Below are positions 1-10,339 of a stretch of 64,000 nucleotides of DNA, in pieces. The notes below the pieces were generated by a model, which did no database searches, was not told the DNA's origin, and saw only the letters and a program-made list of their open reading frames with translations. A program made the translations under genes and the position numbers. This DNA is from Bacillus sp. T3 (GTDB lineage: Bacteria > Bacillota > Bacilli > Bacillales > Cytobacillaceae). Where the stretch lies: positions 3,906,001-3,970,000 of the forward strand of contig NZ_CP137761.1 in NCBI RefSeq assembly GCF_033449965.1, in the 5' to 3' direction. The stretch's first letter is position 1. Every line of letters begins with the position of its first letter.

Positions 1-309
1 TAAGTTCATTTGGAGCTTACCCCAAAAAAAAGTTAACAATAAACCAGGTAATAGCACAATCCACAATCTAATTATTCTATTTATAAAATAATCAGACCAT
101 TTCCATTTATTACCAATAAATACTCTTAATATAGATGAAGAAATAAAATAACCACTTAATACAAAAAATATCATTACTGCTTGATAGCCAGGTAATGGCA
201 CATAAAAATGAAATAAAAATACAACAAATGCAGCTAGAAACCTAATAAAATCTAAAATTTGAGACCCAAAACTTTTACTGTCAATTGTATATATTGGTAC
301 TTTCAACAT
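1..309 (-). CDS. Acyltransferase family 3 (OafA/WecH-like), 3' part cut by window edge
   Basis: 103 codons are visible and the reading frame runs off the left edge, so the C-terminal part is missing. The N-terminus has the family-3 acyltransferase look: a short cytosolic leader, then LDFIRFLAAFVVFLFHFY (helix 1 with the conserved R and H), then VMIFFVLSGYFISSSI, the FFxLSGY/F motif of helix 2. The family moves acetyl or other acyl groups onto extracellular sugars across the membrane. The second of two adjacent ATGs is chosen because AGGAG lies six bases before it. It is the last visible gene of the exopolysaccharide cluster, so O-acylation of the polymer is the likely job (inference). Confidence 0.8.
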   Translation of the reverse strand, partial: MLKVPIYTIDSKSFGSQILDFIRFLAAFVVFLFHFYVPLPGYQAVMIFFVLSGYFISSSILRVFIGNKWKWSDYFINRIIRLWIVLLPGLLLTFFWGKLQMNL

Positions 310-467
310 CATACGCTCCTAGTTATTAACCCTATTATAAAAAGAAAACTTCTTGTTTTTAATGGACAAAAAAGGGGCCAAAAACATATTTTTTGGGACA
401 CCCTTTTAAAAATTAAATTACTAATTTTGTAAAAACACCAATAAAAGTCTTATTTCTATATAAATTA

Positions 468-2006
468 TCATGCAGAACGGGAAAATATTCTTACTTTAGG
501 AAATGCACCTTTTAATGTATTCCATATATAAATAAATTCCTTACTTCTTTTTAATAATGGTATGTATATAATGTTAGGAATTATTAAACATATAATCCCT
601 TTATATACTAAAGCAATGATGCCACTACCTATAACAAGAAAGTTGCATATTAATGAAGTAACATAACACACAAACAGTGTTAGTCCTAAATAACTTCCAT
701 ATTTTAAAAAATAAGAATAGACCGGTACCTTGAACACATTTCTATATACGATTAAAGGTTGAGTCCAAAAAACAGTTAATATTGTACTTAATGTTGTCCC
801 CATTAAAATCCCTGCTAATCCAAAAAATTTTACTAATATTAATGATGATATAAGATTAATTAGCCCTTCAATAATAGGTGCATATTTATCTTGTACAAAT
901 AATCCTGCTTTGTTTTTAAATGTTGCAATTGCTGATCGCATACCGGTCAAGTAAAAATTAACTAAAATAATAATAAAAGAAAGCTGATCTAATAGATACT
1001 CTCTTCCAAGCCACCAACTGATAAATGGCTGTAATAAATTAAAAAGAAATATCACACATAATGAATAAATCCAAAAATTCACCAAAAAAGATACCTTAAA
1101 AATTGAATAACTTTTTTCATTATTTTCGGTAGCTATAAGGTTACCAACACTTTCTCCAATCCCACCTAATAAAGGCTTAGCTAGTGCAGACATTTGCTGC
1201 GTAATCATAGTGTAGTTAGCGTAGAGGCCAACTGTTGCTATACTAATAAATGATGAAATTAAAAGATTATCCGTTCCAAAAACCAAAAAAGCACCAATAT
1301 TTTGAAGAAACATCGCTTTAATATTTTTTACCATATTCTCTTTTGTAACAGAGTCGATTGAATATTTCTCCTTTGTAAGGATATACGGATATCTTTTATT
1401 GACAATGTCTCCATTATAAATGGTTTGCAACAAGAACAATGTCAATTCTATGATAAGGTACAATATATAACTTTTCGTCACTAGCAATATGATTATTCTA
1501 GCAATCATTGTGATGACTTGAAATATAAGGTTAACTTTTGCTATGACATAACCTCTTTGATCAGCATTTATTAATGACCACTTATGTGCATTTAAATATG
1601 AAATCATATTTTTGGCTACAAATAGAAAATAAATAATAGTTAGATTCTCTATATTCCCTCCATCTTTCATAAGTACACCTAAAAATGGAAATAAGCAAAT
1701 ACTAATTCCTAATGTAATTAAGGCTAAAATTGCATATGCTTTTTTATATAATTGAATGAGCGCAATTATTTTGTTATTTTCTCCATCTGCTAATGGTTTA
1801 TATAGATTATAAACTATACTAATTCCTATACCGCTTTCAACTAATGCCATTACTGATAAGACATTAGTTAAAAGCCCGTTAATCCCAAGGTAATCTACTC
1901 CTAAATTATCAACAAATATTTTACGAGACACAAATCCTAATAAAACAAGAATAATTTGGGATAATAGGCCAATATAAATGTTTTTTATTGAATGTTTAGT
2001 TCTCAT
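468..2006 (-). CDS. Wzx-type polysaccharide flippase (MATE/MOP superfamily)
   Basis: A 512-residue, very hydrophobic protein with about 12-14 predicted membrane helices. The start (KNIYIGLLSQIILVLLGFVSRKIFVDNLGVDYLGINGL) is the classic opening of Wzx/RfbX O-antigen and capsule flippases of the MOP exporter superfamily. The family moves undecaprenyl-linked repeat units across the membrane before polymerisation by an EpsG/Wzy-type enzyme. It corresponds in role to EpsK of the B. subtilis eps operon, although it may be a different subfamily. It lies downstream of the glycosyltransferases and before the acyltransferase, with a dead glycosyltransferase gene immediately upstream. The assignment to flippase is firm; the exact substrate cannot be read. 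Confidence 0.88.
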   Translation of the reverse strand: MRTKHSIKNIYIGLLSQIILVLLGFVSRKIFVDNLGVDYLGINGLLTNVLSVMALVESGIGISIVYNLYKPLADGENNKIIALIQLYKKAYAILALITLGISICLFPFLGVLMKDGGNIENLTIIYFLFVAKNMISYLNAHKWSLINADQRGYVIAKVNLIFQVITMIARIIILLVTKSYILYLIIELTLFLLQTIYNGDIVNKRYPYILTKEKYSIDSVTKENMVKNIKAMFLQNIGAFLVFGTDNLLISSFISIATVGLYANYTMITQQMSALAKPLLGGIGESVGNLIATENNEKSYSIFKVSFLVNFWIYSLCVIFLFNLLQPFISWWLGREYLLDQLSFIIILVNFYLTGMRSAIATFKNKAGLFVQDKYAPIIEGLINLISSLILVKFFGLAGILMGTTLSTILTVFWTQPLIVYRNVFKVPVYSYFLKYGSYLGLTLFVCYVTSLICNFLVIGSGIIALVYKGIICLIIPNIIYIPLLKRSKEFIYIWNTLKGAFPKVRIFSRSA

Positions 2007-2024
2007 AATATAGTCATCATCTTC

Positions 2025-2909
2025 TTACACTACTTTCACAATTATTTCTTTCTCATAATTTTGATTAACTAAATCCTGAATTAAATCCCCGCCCGTAATT
2101 TCACCAATATAGTTATTATTAAATGGCATCTTTTCTTTTACCTTTTTAAAGGAACAATTTATATTCAATATCAATATGTCCTATATCTAATAATGGTGGT
2201 ATCCATGTTTAGCAAGACCATATGATAAAATAGTTGCAGTAGGGCCTAGTGCAATAAGGACTAATTTTTTATTACTTTGTTTACAAACTTCACCCATTAT
2301 TTCTTCATATTTTGCAAAAGCATCAGTTGGGGGACAAATAATTCTTTTCAATCGTTAATGTATTCTCAAACAAGTCTTTTCCAAATCCAAGTCTACTTTA
2401 TTCAATTTCAACTACAATAACTTCTCGATCTTTCCAAATCTCCTTAAATTTTGAAAACCGCCATCTTTTGAATCAATATATAACCTTGTTACAGTGCTTC
2501 ATAATACACTTTTTTCATGTCCAAATTTTTATAAATTTAACCTCTTTTAGATTTAAGTATTTCGTCCAATGTCTTTTCGTTTTATCTTTCAAACCATCAT
2601 AAAAAAAACATTTGGTATACATACCAAATGTTGATCTCAATTATTTTTTATTATTTCATTTAAGCGTTTTCCAAGTTCAGTATGATATGGTTGAAAAAAC
2701 AAATCCTTTCCACTCATTAGAGCAAATTCACCATCACCTTATCTTCTTACAGAATACTGTTCATTGACTAATTTAATTTGTGTTTCATCAGTCGTTTTTA
2801 CTATTCGTGGTTTTACAAGAAATGATATTAATTTATTTTTGAGAATGATACTTGATTCATAGTTTTTTAGGATTCAGTAAAAGATATTTAATAAAAAATT
2901 TTTATCCAA
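2025..2909 (-). pseudogene. Degraded GT-D-type glycosyltransferase (DUF1792 family) remnant
   Basis: No long frame exists here, but fragments in different frames read in order like a DUF1792/GT-D-fold glycosyltransferase. From the 5' end they are: KTTDETQIKLVNEQYSVRR-stop-GDGEFALMSGKDLFFQPYHTE (the RFGDGEF region), IDSKDGGFQN, KLVLIALGPTATILSYGLAKHGY (the LxALGPTA motif), LLDIGHIDIEY, and a normal C-terminal tail ending at 2025. A TTG start with AAGGAGATAAC in front is still present at 2909, overlapping the stop of the upstream GT2. At least three in-frame stops plus frameshifts make this a true pseudogene, unlike the single-base lesions elsewhere. It was probably one transferase of the exopolysaccharide repeat unit. 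Confidence 0.8.
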
Positions 2910-2911
2910 AG

Positions 2912-3876
2912 TTATCTCCTTGAAACTTGCTTAACTAACAACTTATAACACATTGGGTGAATTTTGGCAGCAGATAAAAGAATTTTAACGTTACGTGGGA
3001 ATTCCTTCAACTTAATTACTTTTTTATAGTGAGCATTTAATATTTTTGTTACCTTCAAATATGTTTCTCTATAACTATCAAAATTTTGTTTAGTAGAAAT
3101 CGACTTCATAATTACTAAAGCACTATTTGCTAGTTTTAATGCAACTATTGATGTTAAATCAGGATAATATTTTTCTATAAATTTGTACATTTCTTCATAA
3201 ATGATAACTGCATCCATTCTAATATTTTTTTGGCTTGCCCCATTGTTCCCTCATCCCTTTTAATGTAATGATATTTTGGGGAACCTATACTACAAACCTT
3301 TTTACATTTATGAATTACTTTATATGTAAAAGCTGTATCTTCATAGACAATTCCTTCTGGAAACCGAATATCTGTCAATAAATTTCTTTTAATTAATTTT
3401 GTCCATACCACCTCATCATATAGTTTACCCTCAAGCATTGCTTTCATTGCCTCGTGTCTATTTTGAATAATTAGGGGATGCGATCCATTTACAACAGTTT
3501 TATTTGTAAAATAAATAATGCTACTACAATTAGCTATTTCACAATCATTTTCTACACACAGATTAAATAGCAATTCATACATATCTGGTTCAATCCAATC
3601 ATCGCTATCAACAAATCCAATGTATTCTCCCTCTGCAATATCCATTCCTGCATTTCTTGCTGTGGACAAGCCACCATTTTGCTTATGTACCACTTTTACT
3701 CTCTTATCCTTTTGAGCAAAGTCATCACATATAAAACCACAATTATCAGGTGACCCATCATCAACTAAAATTAGCTCAAAATCTTGAAATGTTTGATTGA
3801 GTATAGAATCCACACATTTATGTATATATTTTTCCACATTATATACAGGAACAATAATACTAATTTTCGGTTTCAT
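2912..3876 (-). pseudogene. GT2 glycosyltransferase (EpsJ-like), frameshifted at an A7 tract
   Basis: Family 2 glycosyltransferase of about 321 residues, split by one base. The first 3.2/4 reads KPKISIIVPVYNVEKYI, then LILVDDGSPDNC and YIGFVDSDDWIEPDMYEL (the DxD that binds the nucleotide-sugar metal), then FPEGIVYEDTAFTYKV. After the codons for GQAKK the frame goes wrong in a run of seven A (plus-strand T7 at 3225-3231). Restoring one A joins it to the continuation NIRMDAVIIYEEMYKFIEKYYPDL down to VKQVSRR. This GT-A enzyme would add a sugar to the exopolysaccharide repeat unit. The lesion sits in a homopolymer and could be a sequencing error, in which case the gene is intact. Confidence 0.82.
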
Positions 3877-3920
3877 TCTTTTATTCCTTTCTTATAAATA
3901 AGGATATGAGATGTAAAAAA

Positions 3921-5060
3921 TTAATTAACTTTTTGTGATTGCTTAAACTTATTTCGTACTGCCTCATTTTTAATTAAATATTTTACTTTTCGATAGATTT
4001 CTTCTTCATTAGTATTAACAATAAAGCCATTAATACCCTCTTCAATTTGTTCATGTGCCCCTATAAAATTTGTGGATACAATAGGTTTAGATAAACTTAT
4101 TGCCTCCGCCAAAGTTATACAGAAACCTTCGTGCCTTGAAGTTTGTACATAAATATCTGCCTGAGCCATATATGGATAAGGATTAGCTGAAGAGCCTAAT
4201 AGAATGAAATGCTGTTCCAGGTCTTGTTCCTTTATCATCCGTTCAAGGTTCTGTCTATATTTACCTTCTCCGATGCAATACCATCTTACTTCAATTCCCT
4301 CTTTTCGGAGTCTCGATAATACCGTTACAGCAAGGTCCTGGCCTTTTTCCACTGATAATCTACCAACTGTTACAATTCTATAACCTTCGTATCCTTTATC
4401 AAATTCTATCTTCTCTTTTGACATTTCCATTATTACATCTTTAGGAACATTATTATGAATAACTAATGTTTTTTTTGAGATTTTTGGGAACTTAGTTACC
4501 AACTTGTTTTTAGCCTCTTTTGAAACAATAAACAAATGATCGAATTTTATATAAAGCTTGTTATACAATTTTTCATTAATTTGATGCTTTGACACATCAA
4601 AATGAACCCAGGAAATCTTTTTCTTAGCATTTACTTTATTTGCTATAAAAAAATCAATAATATCAGTTGGACCATGATATGCTATCGCAATATCAAATAT
4701 ATGTTTATAAAAAGGGACAGATTTCATGACATTTTCATAGTAAAGGTACCTTTTATCTAGGTATTTCGATATTAGATACGTAGCAACAAAGCTAGGTACA
4801 AGGTGTAATTTCTTTTGTTTTAAATAATCTTTCACCGTTTGCTGGGGAGCTTGCATAATAATGGGTTTTACTTCTTTGTACCATGTTGCCTCTTCGATTT
4901 TCACCCAATCAGGGACAAATTCAAGGAATCCCCCTTTTTTTTCCAATAACAAGACGGTAATATCATACTCATCTTTTGATAATTTAGAAAGGAGGGAAAG
5001 AAATGATTTTTCAACCCCACCAATATTCATGCTGCTAAGCATAAATAAAACTTTTTTCAT
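3921..5060 (-). CDS. GT4 family glycosyltransferase
   Basis: 379-residue GT-B fold enzyme. The N-terminal domain starts MKKVLFMLSSMNIGGVEKSF, the G-G-x-E/K acceptor loop typical of GT4. The C-terminal domain has TVGRLSVEKGQDLAV (GT4 phosphate-binding loop) near residue 232 and HEGFCITLAEAISLSKPIV near 313, the EX7E catalytic motif. It is closely related to the next two genes upstream (same VEKSFLSLLSxL opening and YEN/FKY middle), so the three look like tandem paralogues. Its C-terminus stops shortly after the last helix (KFKQSQKVN) and is a little shorter than in the neighbours. Likely role: adding one hexose of the exopolysaccharide. Donor and acceptor are not readable. Confidence 0.87.
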   Translation of the reverse strand: MKKVLFMLSSMNIGGVEKSFLSLLSKLSKDEYDITVLLLEKKGGFLEFVPDWVKIEEATWYKEVKPIIMQAPQQTVKDYLKQKKLHLVPSFVATYLISKYLDKRYLYYENVMKSVPFYKHIFDIAIAYHGPTDIIDFFIANKVNAKKKISWVHFDVSKHQINEKLYNKLYIKFDHLFIVSKEAKNKLVTKFPKISKKTLVIHNNVPKDVIMEMSKEKIEFDKGYEGYRIVTVGRLSVEKGQDLAVTVLSRLRKEGIEVRWYCIGEGKYRQNLERMIKEQDLEQHFILLGSSANPYPYMAQADIYVQTSRHEGFCITLAEAISLSKPIVSTNFIGAHEQIEEGINGFIVNTNEEEIYRKVKYLIKNEAVRNKFKQSQKVN

Positions 5061-5083
5061 ACTTACCCTCCATTTATAATATG

Positions 5084-6256
5084 TTATAAATCAATCAATA
5101 CTTGTGGCTTTTGAATTGTTTCCTTTTGAAGATTATCTTTAATCTTTTTATATAATTTTTTATCATTTATAAAATTCTTTATTGCCTCATAGATTTGTTG
5201 ACTATCAATATCAACAACTAAACCAGATTGGCCATGTATCAATTGTTCAGTTGCACCAGGTAAAATTAGTACTGATGATTGGGTTGCAAAAGCATTTTGC
5301 TTCAGCTAGGGTTATACAATATCCTTCATGACGTGAAGGTTGTATATATATATCGCATTGTTTCATAAATGGATATGGATTAGGATTAGAGCCAAGAAGG
5401 ATAAAATCTTCCTTAACTTCGTATTTCTTTATAGCTTTTTCATATTCTACTCTTTCATTACCCTCTCCAATACAATACCATCGAATATTTAATCCCTCCT
5501 GCTTTAGTTTTGCTAACACGGGAATTGTTAAATCTTGACCTTTTTCTTTGCTAAGTCTACCTACAGTAAGGATCCTTATACCATCAAAATTATCTTGAAA
5601 GCCTAATCCTTCATCTGCAAGCTTTTTTATGTTTTCTTGGACAATAATATTCAAAAACACTTCTGTTTTATCCTTTAAAGTGGGTAAAAGCCTATCTAAC
5701 TTGTTTTTGCCTTCTTTCGAGACAACGTAGATCCGATCAAACATTTTATAAATTTTAGATGCAAAATATTTGTTAAACCCGATCTTCGTAACATCAAAGT
5801 GAATCCATTGTATTTTCTTTTTAGAATTAATTTTATTAGCGACAAAATAGCTTATAAAATCCATAGGACCAGCATAAGCCACAGCTAAATCATAATCACC
5901 ATTTACTGGAAATTTTCGTAAAACATATTTAAATAAAAGTGTTCTTTCTTTATTTATCATTGATATAAGAAATAAAATAAATAATACAAATGCGTTCAGG
6001 AGTTTTCCTTGTTTTACATATCGTAATACAACATTTATAGGTGGCTCATTAATTATTGATTTTATCTCTTTATACTCATCCAAATACCTTACACTTACAC
6101 TTTTAGGAATCGTATTAAGAAAGCCACCGTATTTTTCCAACATCAATATCTCAATATCATACTTTACTTTTGACATTACAGATATCATGTTTAGTAGTGC
6201 TTTTTCTGTTCCACCAACATTCATGTTTATTACCATGAATAATACTTTTTTCTCAT
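5084..6256 (-). pseudogene. GT4 family glycosyltransferase with two compensating-length frameshifts
   Basis: Full length is 391 codons once two one-base errors are corrected. At the 5' end, ATG-AGA followed by a run of six A (plus-strand T6, 6246-6251) is one A short of the frame MRKKVLFMVINMNVGGTEKALL. Near the 3' end, TNFT is followed by CCTGG (plus-strand CCAGG at 5256-5260). Removing the T gives TNFTGATEQLIHGQSGLVVD and a normal tail ending at 5084. Between them sit RILTVGRLSKEKGQDLTI and HEGYCITLAEAK, the GT4 donor loop and EX7E. The total length is a multiple of three because the two lesions cancel. It is a paralogue of both neighbours. Confidence 0.82.
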
Positions 6257-6259
6257 GGG

Positions 6260-7462
6260 TTAGTCACCTTCATAACTTATAAGTTGATAGAATTTATCAA
6301 TTTCATCTACATTTCCTTTTTTTTCTGTCTTTAAATATTGCACAATATTTTCCCTTAATGTTGAATCGTTTATTAATCTTTTTATACCCTCACAAACTGC
6401 ATCTGGGTTCATATCCACTACAAGTCCATTTTTACCATCCACCATTTGATTATAGACTGAATCAAAACGAGTAGTAACAACTGGTACATTGAGCATTCTA
6501 GCTTCCGCTATTGCAAGGCCAAATCCCTCAAATCTTGAAGTTTGAACATATATATCTGCATTTTTAATATACGGATATGGATTAGCCTTTACACCTAACA
6601 ACTTGAAATGATCAAATAAATTATCTTTAATTATATTTTCCTTGATTTCTTCTTCAAGTGGCCCTTTTCCGAGAGCGTACCATTTAAATCTATATCCAGA
6701 TTCTATTAACAATTTACATGCTGAAAGAGCAATATCATAACCTTTACCTTCAGCTAGTCTCCCAATAGTAAGGATTCTTAAACCTTCATAATTATCATTA
6801 AATCCTCCATTAAATTCAGCCATATCTTGTATTAATAATGGATTGTTGATATCATAAATTACTTCTATTTTTTCTGAGTAAAATGGAAAAGTATTAATTA
6901 ATATATTTTTTGCTGAATCTGAGACAGCCACAATTTTATTGTACCTATCATAAAAGTTCTTTTGAAAATCTCTTTCTTTTTTATCTAATAAGTAACTAGT
7001 ATTAACCCATGCAAATTTTTTTTTTGCATATACTTTTTCTGCTACATAAAATGTAGGTACTCCCTGCGCATAACTAATGGCTATATCATATATTTTAGGA
7101 TTATCCTCAATTACCTTTGATACACTTTCCCAATATAATCTAGCCTTTTGAGCATTGCTATATTTTTTTGTTCTTAATTTTAGAGTGTATTTAGTCCTAG
7201 CAGATAACATAGTATATGTTGAATTCTTTGCTGAATATAGTAAGGCATCTTTCAAACTCATACTTACAAACTTTGAATATTTTAATGGTGAAAGAATATT
7301 TACCTCTTTAGGTATTAACTCTTGTAAGACTCCGCCATGTCCAAATAACATAAGATCAACATCATATCTTGTGTAATCTAATAAGGATAAAAGAGTAACC
7401 AGACTTTTTTCTGCACCAGCACACTCAAGCGAATCTATGACAAATAAGATGCTTTTTTTCAT
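6260..7462 (-). CDS. GT4 family glycosyltransferase
   Basis: 400 residues with the same build as the two genes after it: MKKSILFVIDSLECAGAEKSLVTLLSLLD at the N-terminus, RILTIGRLAEGKGYDIALSA at about 225-245, and FEGFGLAIAEARMLNVPVV (EX7E) near 315. The stop codon lies in the ribosome binding region of the next gene, whose start is four bases upstream of it, so the two are translationally coupled. It probably transfers a sugar from a nucleotide donor to the lipid-linked exopolysaccharide repeat unit on the cytoplasmic face of the membrane. Substrate is unknown. Confidence 0.87.
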   Translation of the reverse strand: MKKSILFVIDSLECAGAEKSLVTLLSLLDYTRYDVDLMLFGHGGVLQELIPKEVNILSPLKYSKFVSMSLKDALLYSAKNSTYTMLSARTKYTLKLRTKKYSNAQKARLYWESVSKVIEDNPKIYDIAISYAQGVPTFYVAEKVYAKKKFAWVNTSYLLDKKERDFQKNFYDRYNKIVAVSDSAKNILINTFPFYSEKIEVIYDINNPLLIQDMAEFNGGFNDNYEGLRILTIGRLAEGKGYDIALSACKLLIESGYRFKWYALGKGPLEEEIKENIIKDNLFDHFKLLGVKANPYPYIKNADIYVQTSRFEGFGLAIAEARMLNVPVVTTRFDSVYNQMVDGKNGLVVDMNPDAVCEGIKRLINDSTLRENIVQYLKTEKKGNVDEIDKFYQLISYEGD

Positions 7463-7590
7463 TTGTTTTCCTCACTTAATTATTCCAAATAATGTAAACT
7501 TAATAAATCTTAGATGATACTTGGTTGAGATTCAATAAAAATTTTCAGTATTTTTTTCAAAATGAATAAATAAAAATTTGTTTATTTAAT

Positions 7591-8013
7591 TTATACCTTC
7601 ATTTTTTCTTTTAACATTGTTGATGAAGTATCCTTCGTATAGGGAAAATAAACTAAGGATACTCCAACTTTGTTAAATTTATCTTCATAATCCTTCCATA
7701 ATTTTGAATTTTTCCAATCATCACCATGGAACATTACATCAAAACTAATTTTTTCCCATGCATCTAACTTATCCATTGTAGTTTGTATAACGACTTCATC
7801 AACATATTTTATAGATTCTACAATCTTAATTCTTTGCTCAAAAGGTACTACTGGCTTTTGATTTTTATAACTTTCTACTAATTCATCCGTACTTACACCC
7901 ACTATTAAATAGTTACAGCTTTCCTTTGATCTCTTTAAAATATTTAGGTGTCCAACATGAAATAAATCAAATACGCCAGTTGTATATCCGACATTATACT
8001 TTTTAGGAACCAT
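7591..8013 (-). CDS. tagD: Glycerol-3-phosphate cytidylyltransferase (TagD-like)
   Basis: 140 residues, close to the usual 125-135 of TagD. It opens YNVGYTTGVFDLFHVGHLNILKRSKE, with the GxFDxxHxGH nucleotide-binding motif of the cytidylyltransferase family, and has DVMFHGDDWKNSKLWKDYE and a final DTSSTMLKEKM, equivalent to the RTxGISTT region. It makes CDP-glycerol from CTP and glycerol-3-phosphate. The next gene is a CDP-glycerol glycerophosphotransferase-like enzyme, so the pair would supply and attach glycerol phosphate to the exopolysaccharide or a related wall polymer. RBS is AAGGAGAT. The enzyme class is clear; a different polyol-phosphate substrate is possible. Confidence 0.85.
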   Translation of the reverse strand: MVPKKYNVGYTTGVFDLFHVGHLNILKRSKESCNYLIVGVSTDELVESYKNQKPVVPFEQRIKIVESIKYVDEVVIQTTMDKLDAWEKISFDVMFHGDDWKNSKLWKDYEDKFNKVGVSLVYFPYTKDTSSTMLKEKMKV

Positions 8014-8031
8014 AAAATAATCTCCTTAATT

Positions 8032-9194
8032 TTATTTTGTTATTTTCTCTATCCTATCCAATAAATTTTTACTAGCATTTCCATCTTCATAAGTGTTAAT
8101 TTTTTCTAGCATTTTATTTACTTTATTCAAATAGTTATTCATATCAAAATTTAATATTTCTCTCGTAAGTTCATTGTTTGTTTTTGCGCTAACAAATGGA
8201 AGTTCACTTATATTAAAATATAATTTTCTATCATTATTCACATAATTCTCTAAGTCTGGAACGTATAAGAAACATGGTTTTTTTGTAAGAAGAAAACTAA
8301 ACATAACAGCTGAATAATCAGAAATTAATAGATCTGCAGTGTACATCAATTCCTGAATATCATCATATTCTGTGACATTAATAATTTTTTCAGTATCTTT
8401 TATTTGTTTTGATATATTAATTAAGTGAGGATGTAATCGTAATAGTAATATCCATTCTCCCCAAATTTTTCTGAAAGCACATTAACAATTAGTTCATAAT
8501 CAAGATTGTAAACATCTAATCCACTATCCTTTCTAAAAGTTGGTGCGTATAATGCAATTTTATAACCATTTGGTAGGTTTAATTTATTTACAATTAAGGT
8601 TTTAAGACCCAAATTTTTTTCAAAAAATATATCATTTGCTGGAGTCCCACTTTCTAAAATTTCCCCATTGTACCAAAATGCATTTCTAAATATTTTTGTA
8701 CTATATTGACAACCTGACAATAACAAATCACATTTAACAGAATCCTTTTTTGCCATTTTTATATAGCTCTGTGGTAAAGTATCTTCTGCATCTTTTTCTA
8801 TTTGCTTTAATCGCAAAGAACTATGCCATGTCTGTATGTAGTATTGTTCTTTCCTTTTCACAAATAAATCTGTAGTTCTAAAATTTGTTATTATCACCTT
8901 TGATGTACATAATTCATAAAAATATCTAATCGACATCAATCGTACTTTTCTAAAACCGGTTAAATGTTCTTTGGTTTTTAAATCATTGAAAGCCCATACA
9001 ATATCAAATCTACCTTTTGGGTAATTCTTCAGAATATATTCTGTAATATATTTAGGACTGCAGCCATATTGACTTCCGTAATAACTAAATAAAAATACTT
9101 TATTTTTATTTATTGGAAAAAGATTAAAAATATAAATTATCATTAAAGTAATATATTTTTTTATCAAATTCCTTATAACTGGATTCGAATCCAT
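8032..9194 (-). pseudogene. CDP-glycerol glycerophosphotransferase (TagF/TagB-like), frameshifted
   Basis: About 387 residues if one base is restored. N-terminal part: VFLFSYYGSQYGCSPKYITEYIL, then IQTWHSSLRLKQIEKD (the TWHG/S-L-K-xxxxD motif) and ALYAPTFRKD. The frame breaks after FGENGYYYY at the tattactattac stretch (about 8433-8450); adding one base gives RLHPHLINISKQ, then the C-terminal YTADLLISDYSAVMFSFLL motif. These are the hallmark blocks of teichoic acid polymerases and primases. ATG at 9194 is chosen because AAGGGGAG precedes it. It follows directly on tagD. The gene is either a recent pseudogene or an indel error in a short tandem repeat. Confidence 0.83.
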
Positions 9195-9234
9195 AATAAT
9201 ACTCCCCTTCATTCCATTTTCATAGATGTAACTT

Positions 9235-10275
9235 TTAATTTTCCACCTTGTAAAAAATTTTTTGCATACCTGCAGGTTGGGGTTTAATATGTAGCTTTCT
9301 TAAGATTATATTTAATAATTGATAAGAAATATTCAATAATGGGTGTAGATAAAAAAGACTTAATTGTTGACTTAGTGTTATGTCTTGGATTGCAGCCATT
9401 TTAAATTGTTTATAATGGGTTTTAATATAATTCCTAATTTCTTTTCTTAAATTTCCATCCTTATCTTTCTTACGATTAAGTAACAACAAATTGTAGTGGA
9501 TCAAACTAGTCTTTAAGATTCCCCTATAAGATTCATCGATTAAATCTTTATAGTTATCTTCAATAAAAAAATGTCGTTCCCTTATACCTTTTAAGATATC
9601 CAAATTCTTTGGTGTATAGGTTGCAACAATACTGTCACTACGTTGCATATAGTAGTATAGAGGTTGATGGATTAAGACAAATGTATTCACTCGATGCATT
9701 ACATGATGAGCCCAAAAAACATCTTCAAACAATACACCTTTTTTAAAAGGTAAATCTTTAATTAGACTTGTTTTGTAGAGCTTGCCCCAGGCGAAATTTT
9801 TAATCCGTTCATTTATTACTAACTCATACATAAGTGAACAATTATCCAAAACAGCAGGTTCAGCATCCTGACAATAAACCCTGTTATCAAAGAGAAGATG
9901 GTCATCGTATGCATAATAAAAAGCTGATTGAACAATATCAGCTTGAAATTGATTACTTATATTAATCTGCGCTTCGACCATCTTTTCGTCTAGCCAATCA
10001 TCACTATCAACAAAAATAGTGTATTCTCCTGTTATTTGCTTCATTCCAGCATTTCTAGCATCAGATAAACCACCATTTTCTTTATGAATCACCTTTATTC
10101 TTTTATCCATTTTAGAATAGCTGTCAGCAATTTCCCCACTTTTATCAAGCGATCCATCATTTACTAGTATTACTTCAAGATTTTTATAGGTTTGGTTTAA
10201 AATACTCTTTATACATCGATTTAAATATTTTTCAACATTATAAATTGGAACAATCACACTTACTTTTTGGTTCAA
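9235..10275 (-). CDS. GT2 family glycosyltransferase
   Basis: About 346 residues from a TTG start at 10275, which has GAAGGTGGTGGGG in front; a longer frame begins with another TTG at 10314 but gives an atypical leader. GT-A motifs: KVSVIVPIYNVEKYLNRC, VILVNDGSLDKSGE, GGLSDARNAGM, YTIFVDSDDWLDEKMVE (DxD), and LFEDVFWAHHVMHRV in the acceptor region. The C-terminus carries a basic amphipathic segment (LHPLLNISYQLLNIILRKLHIKPQ) that probably holds the enzyme to the membrane. It lies between the sinR-like gene and the glycerophosphotransferase gene. It likely adds a sugar to the exopolysaccharide repeat unit. Confidence 0.86.
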   Translation of the reverse strand: MNQKVSVIVPIYNVEKYLNRCIKSILNQTYKNLEVILVNDGSLDKSGEIADSYSKMDKRIKVIHKENGGLSDARNAGMKQITGEYTIFVDSDDWLDEKMVEAQINISNQFQADIVQSAFYYAYDDHLLFDNRVYCQDAEPAVLDNCSLMYELVINERIKNFAWGKLYKTSLIKDLPFKKGVLFEDVFWAHHVMHRVNTFVLIHQPLYYYMQRSDSIVATYTPKNLDILKGIRERHFFIEDNYKDLIDESYRGILKTSLIHYNLLLLNRKKDKDGNLRKEIRNYIKTHYKQFKMAAIQDITLSQQLSLFYLHPLLNISYQLLNIILRKLHIKPQPAGMQKIFYKVEN

Positions 10276-10339
10276 TGGATCCCCACCACCTTCACAATAC
10301 AAAACAACTAGCAAAGAAATTCAGAGAAACAACAAAATA

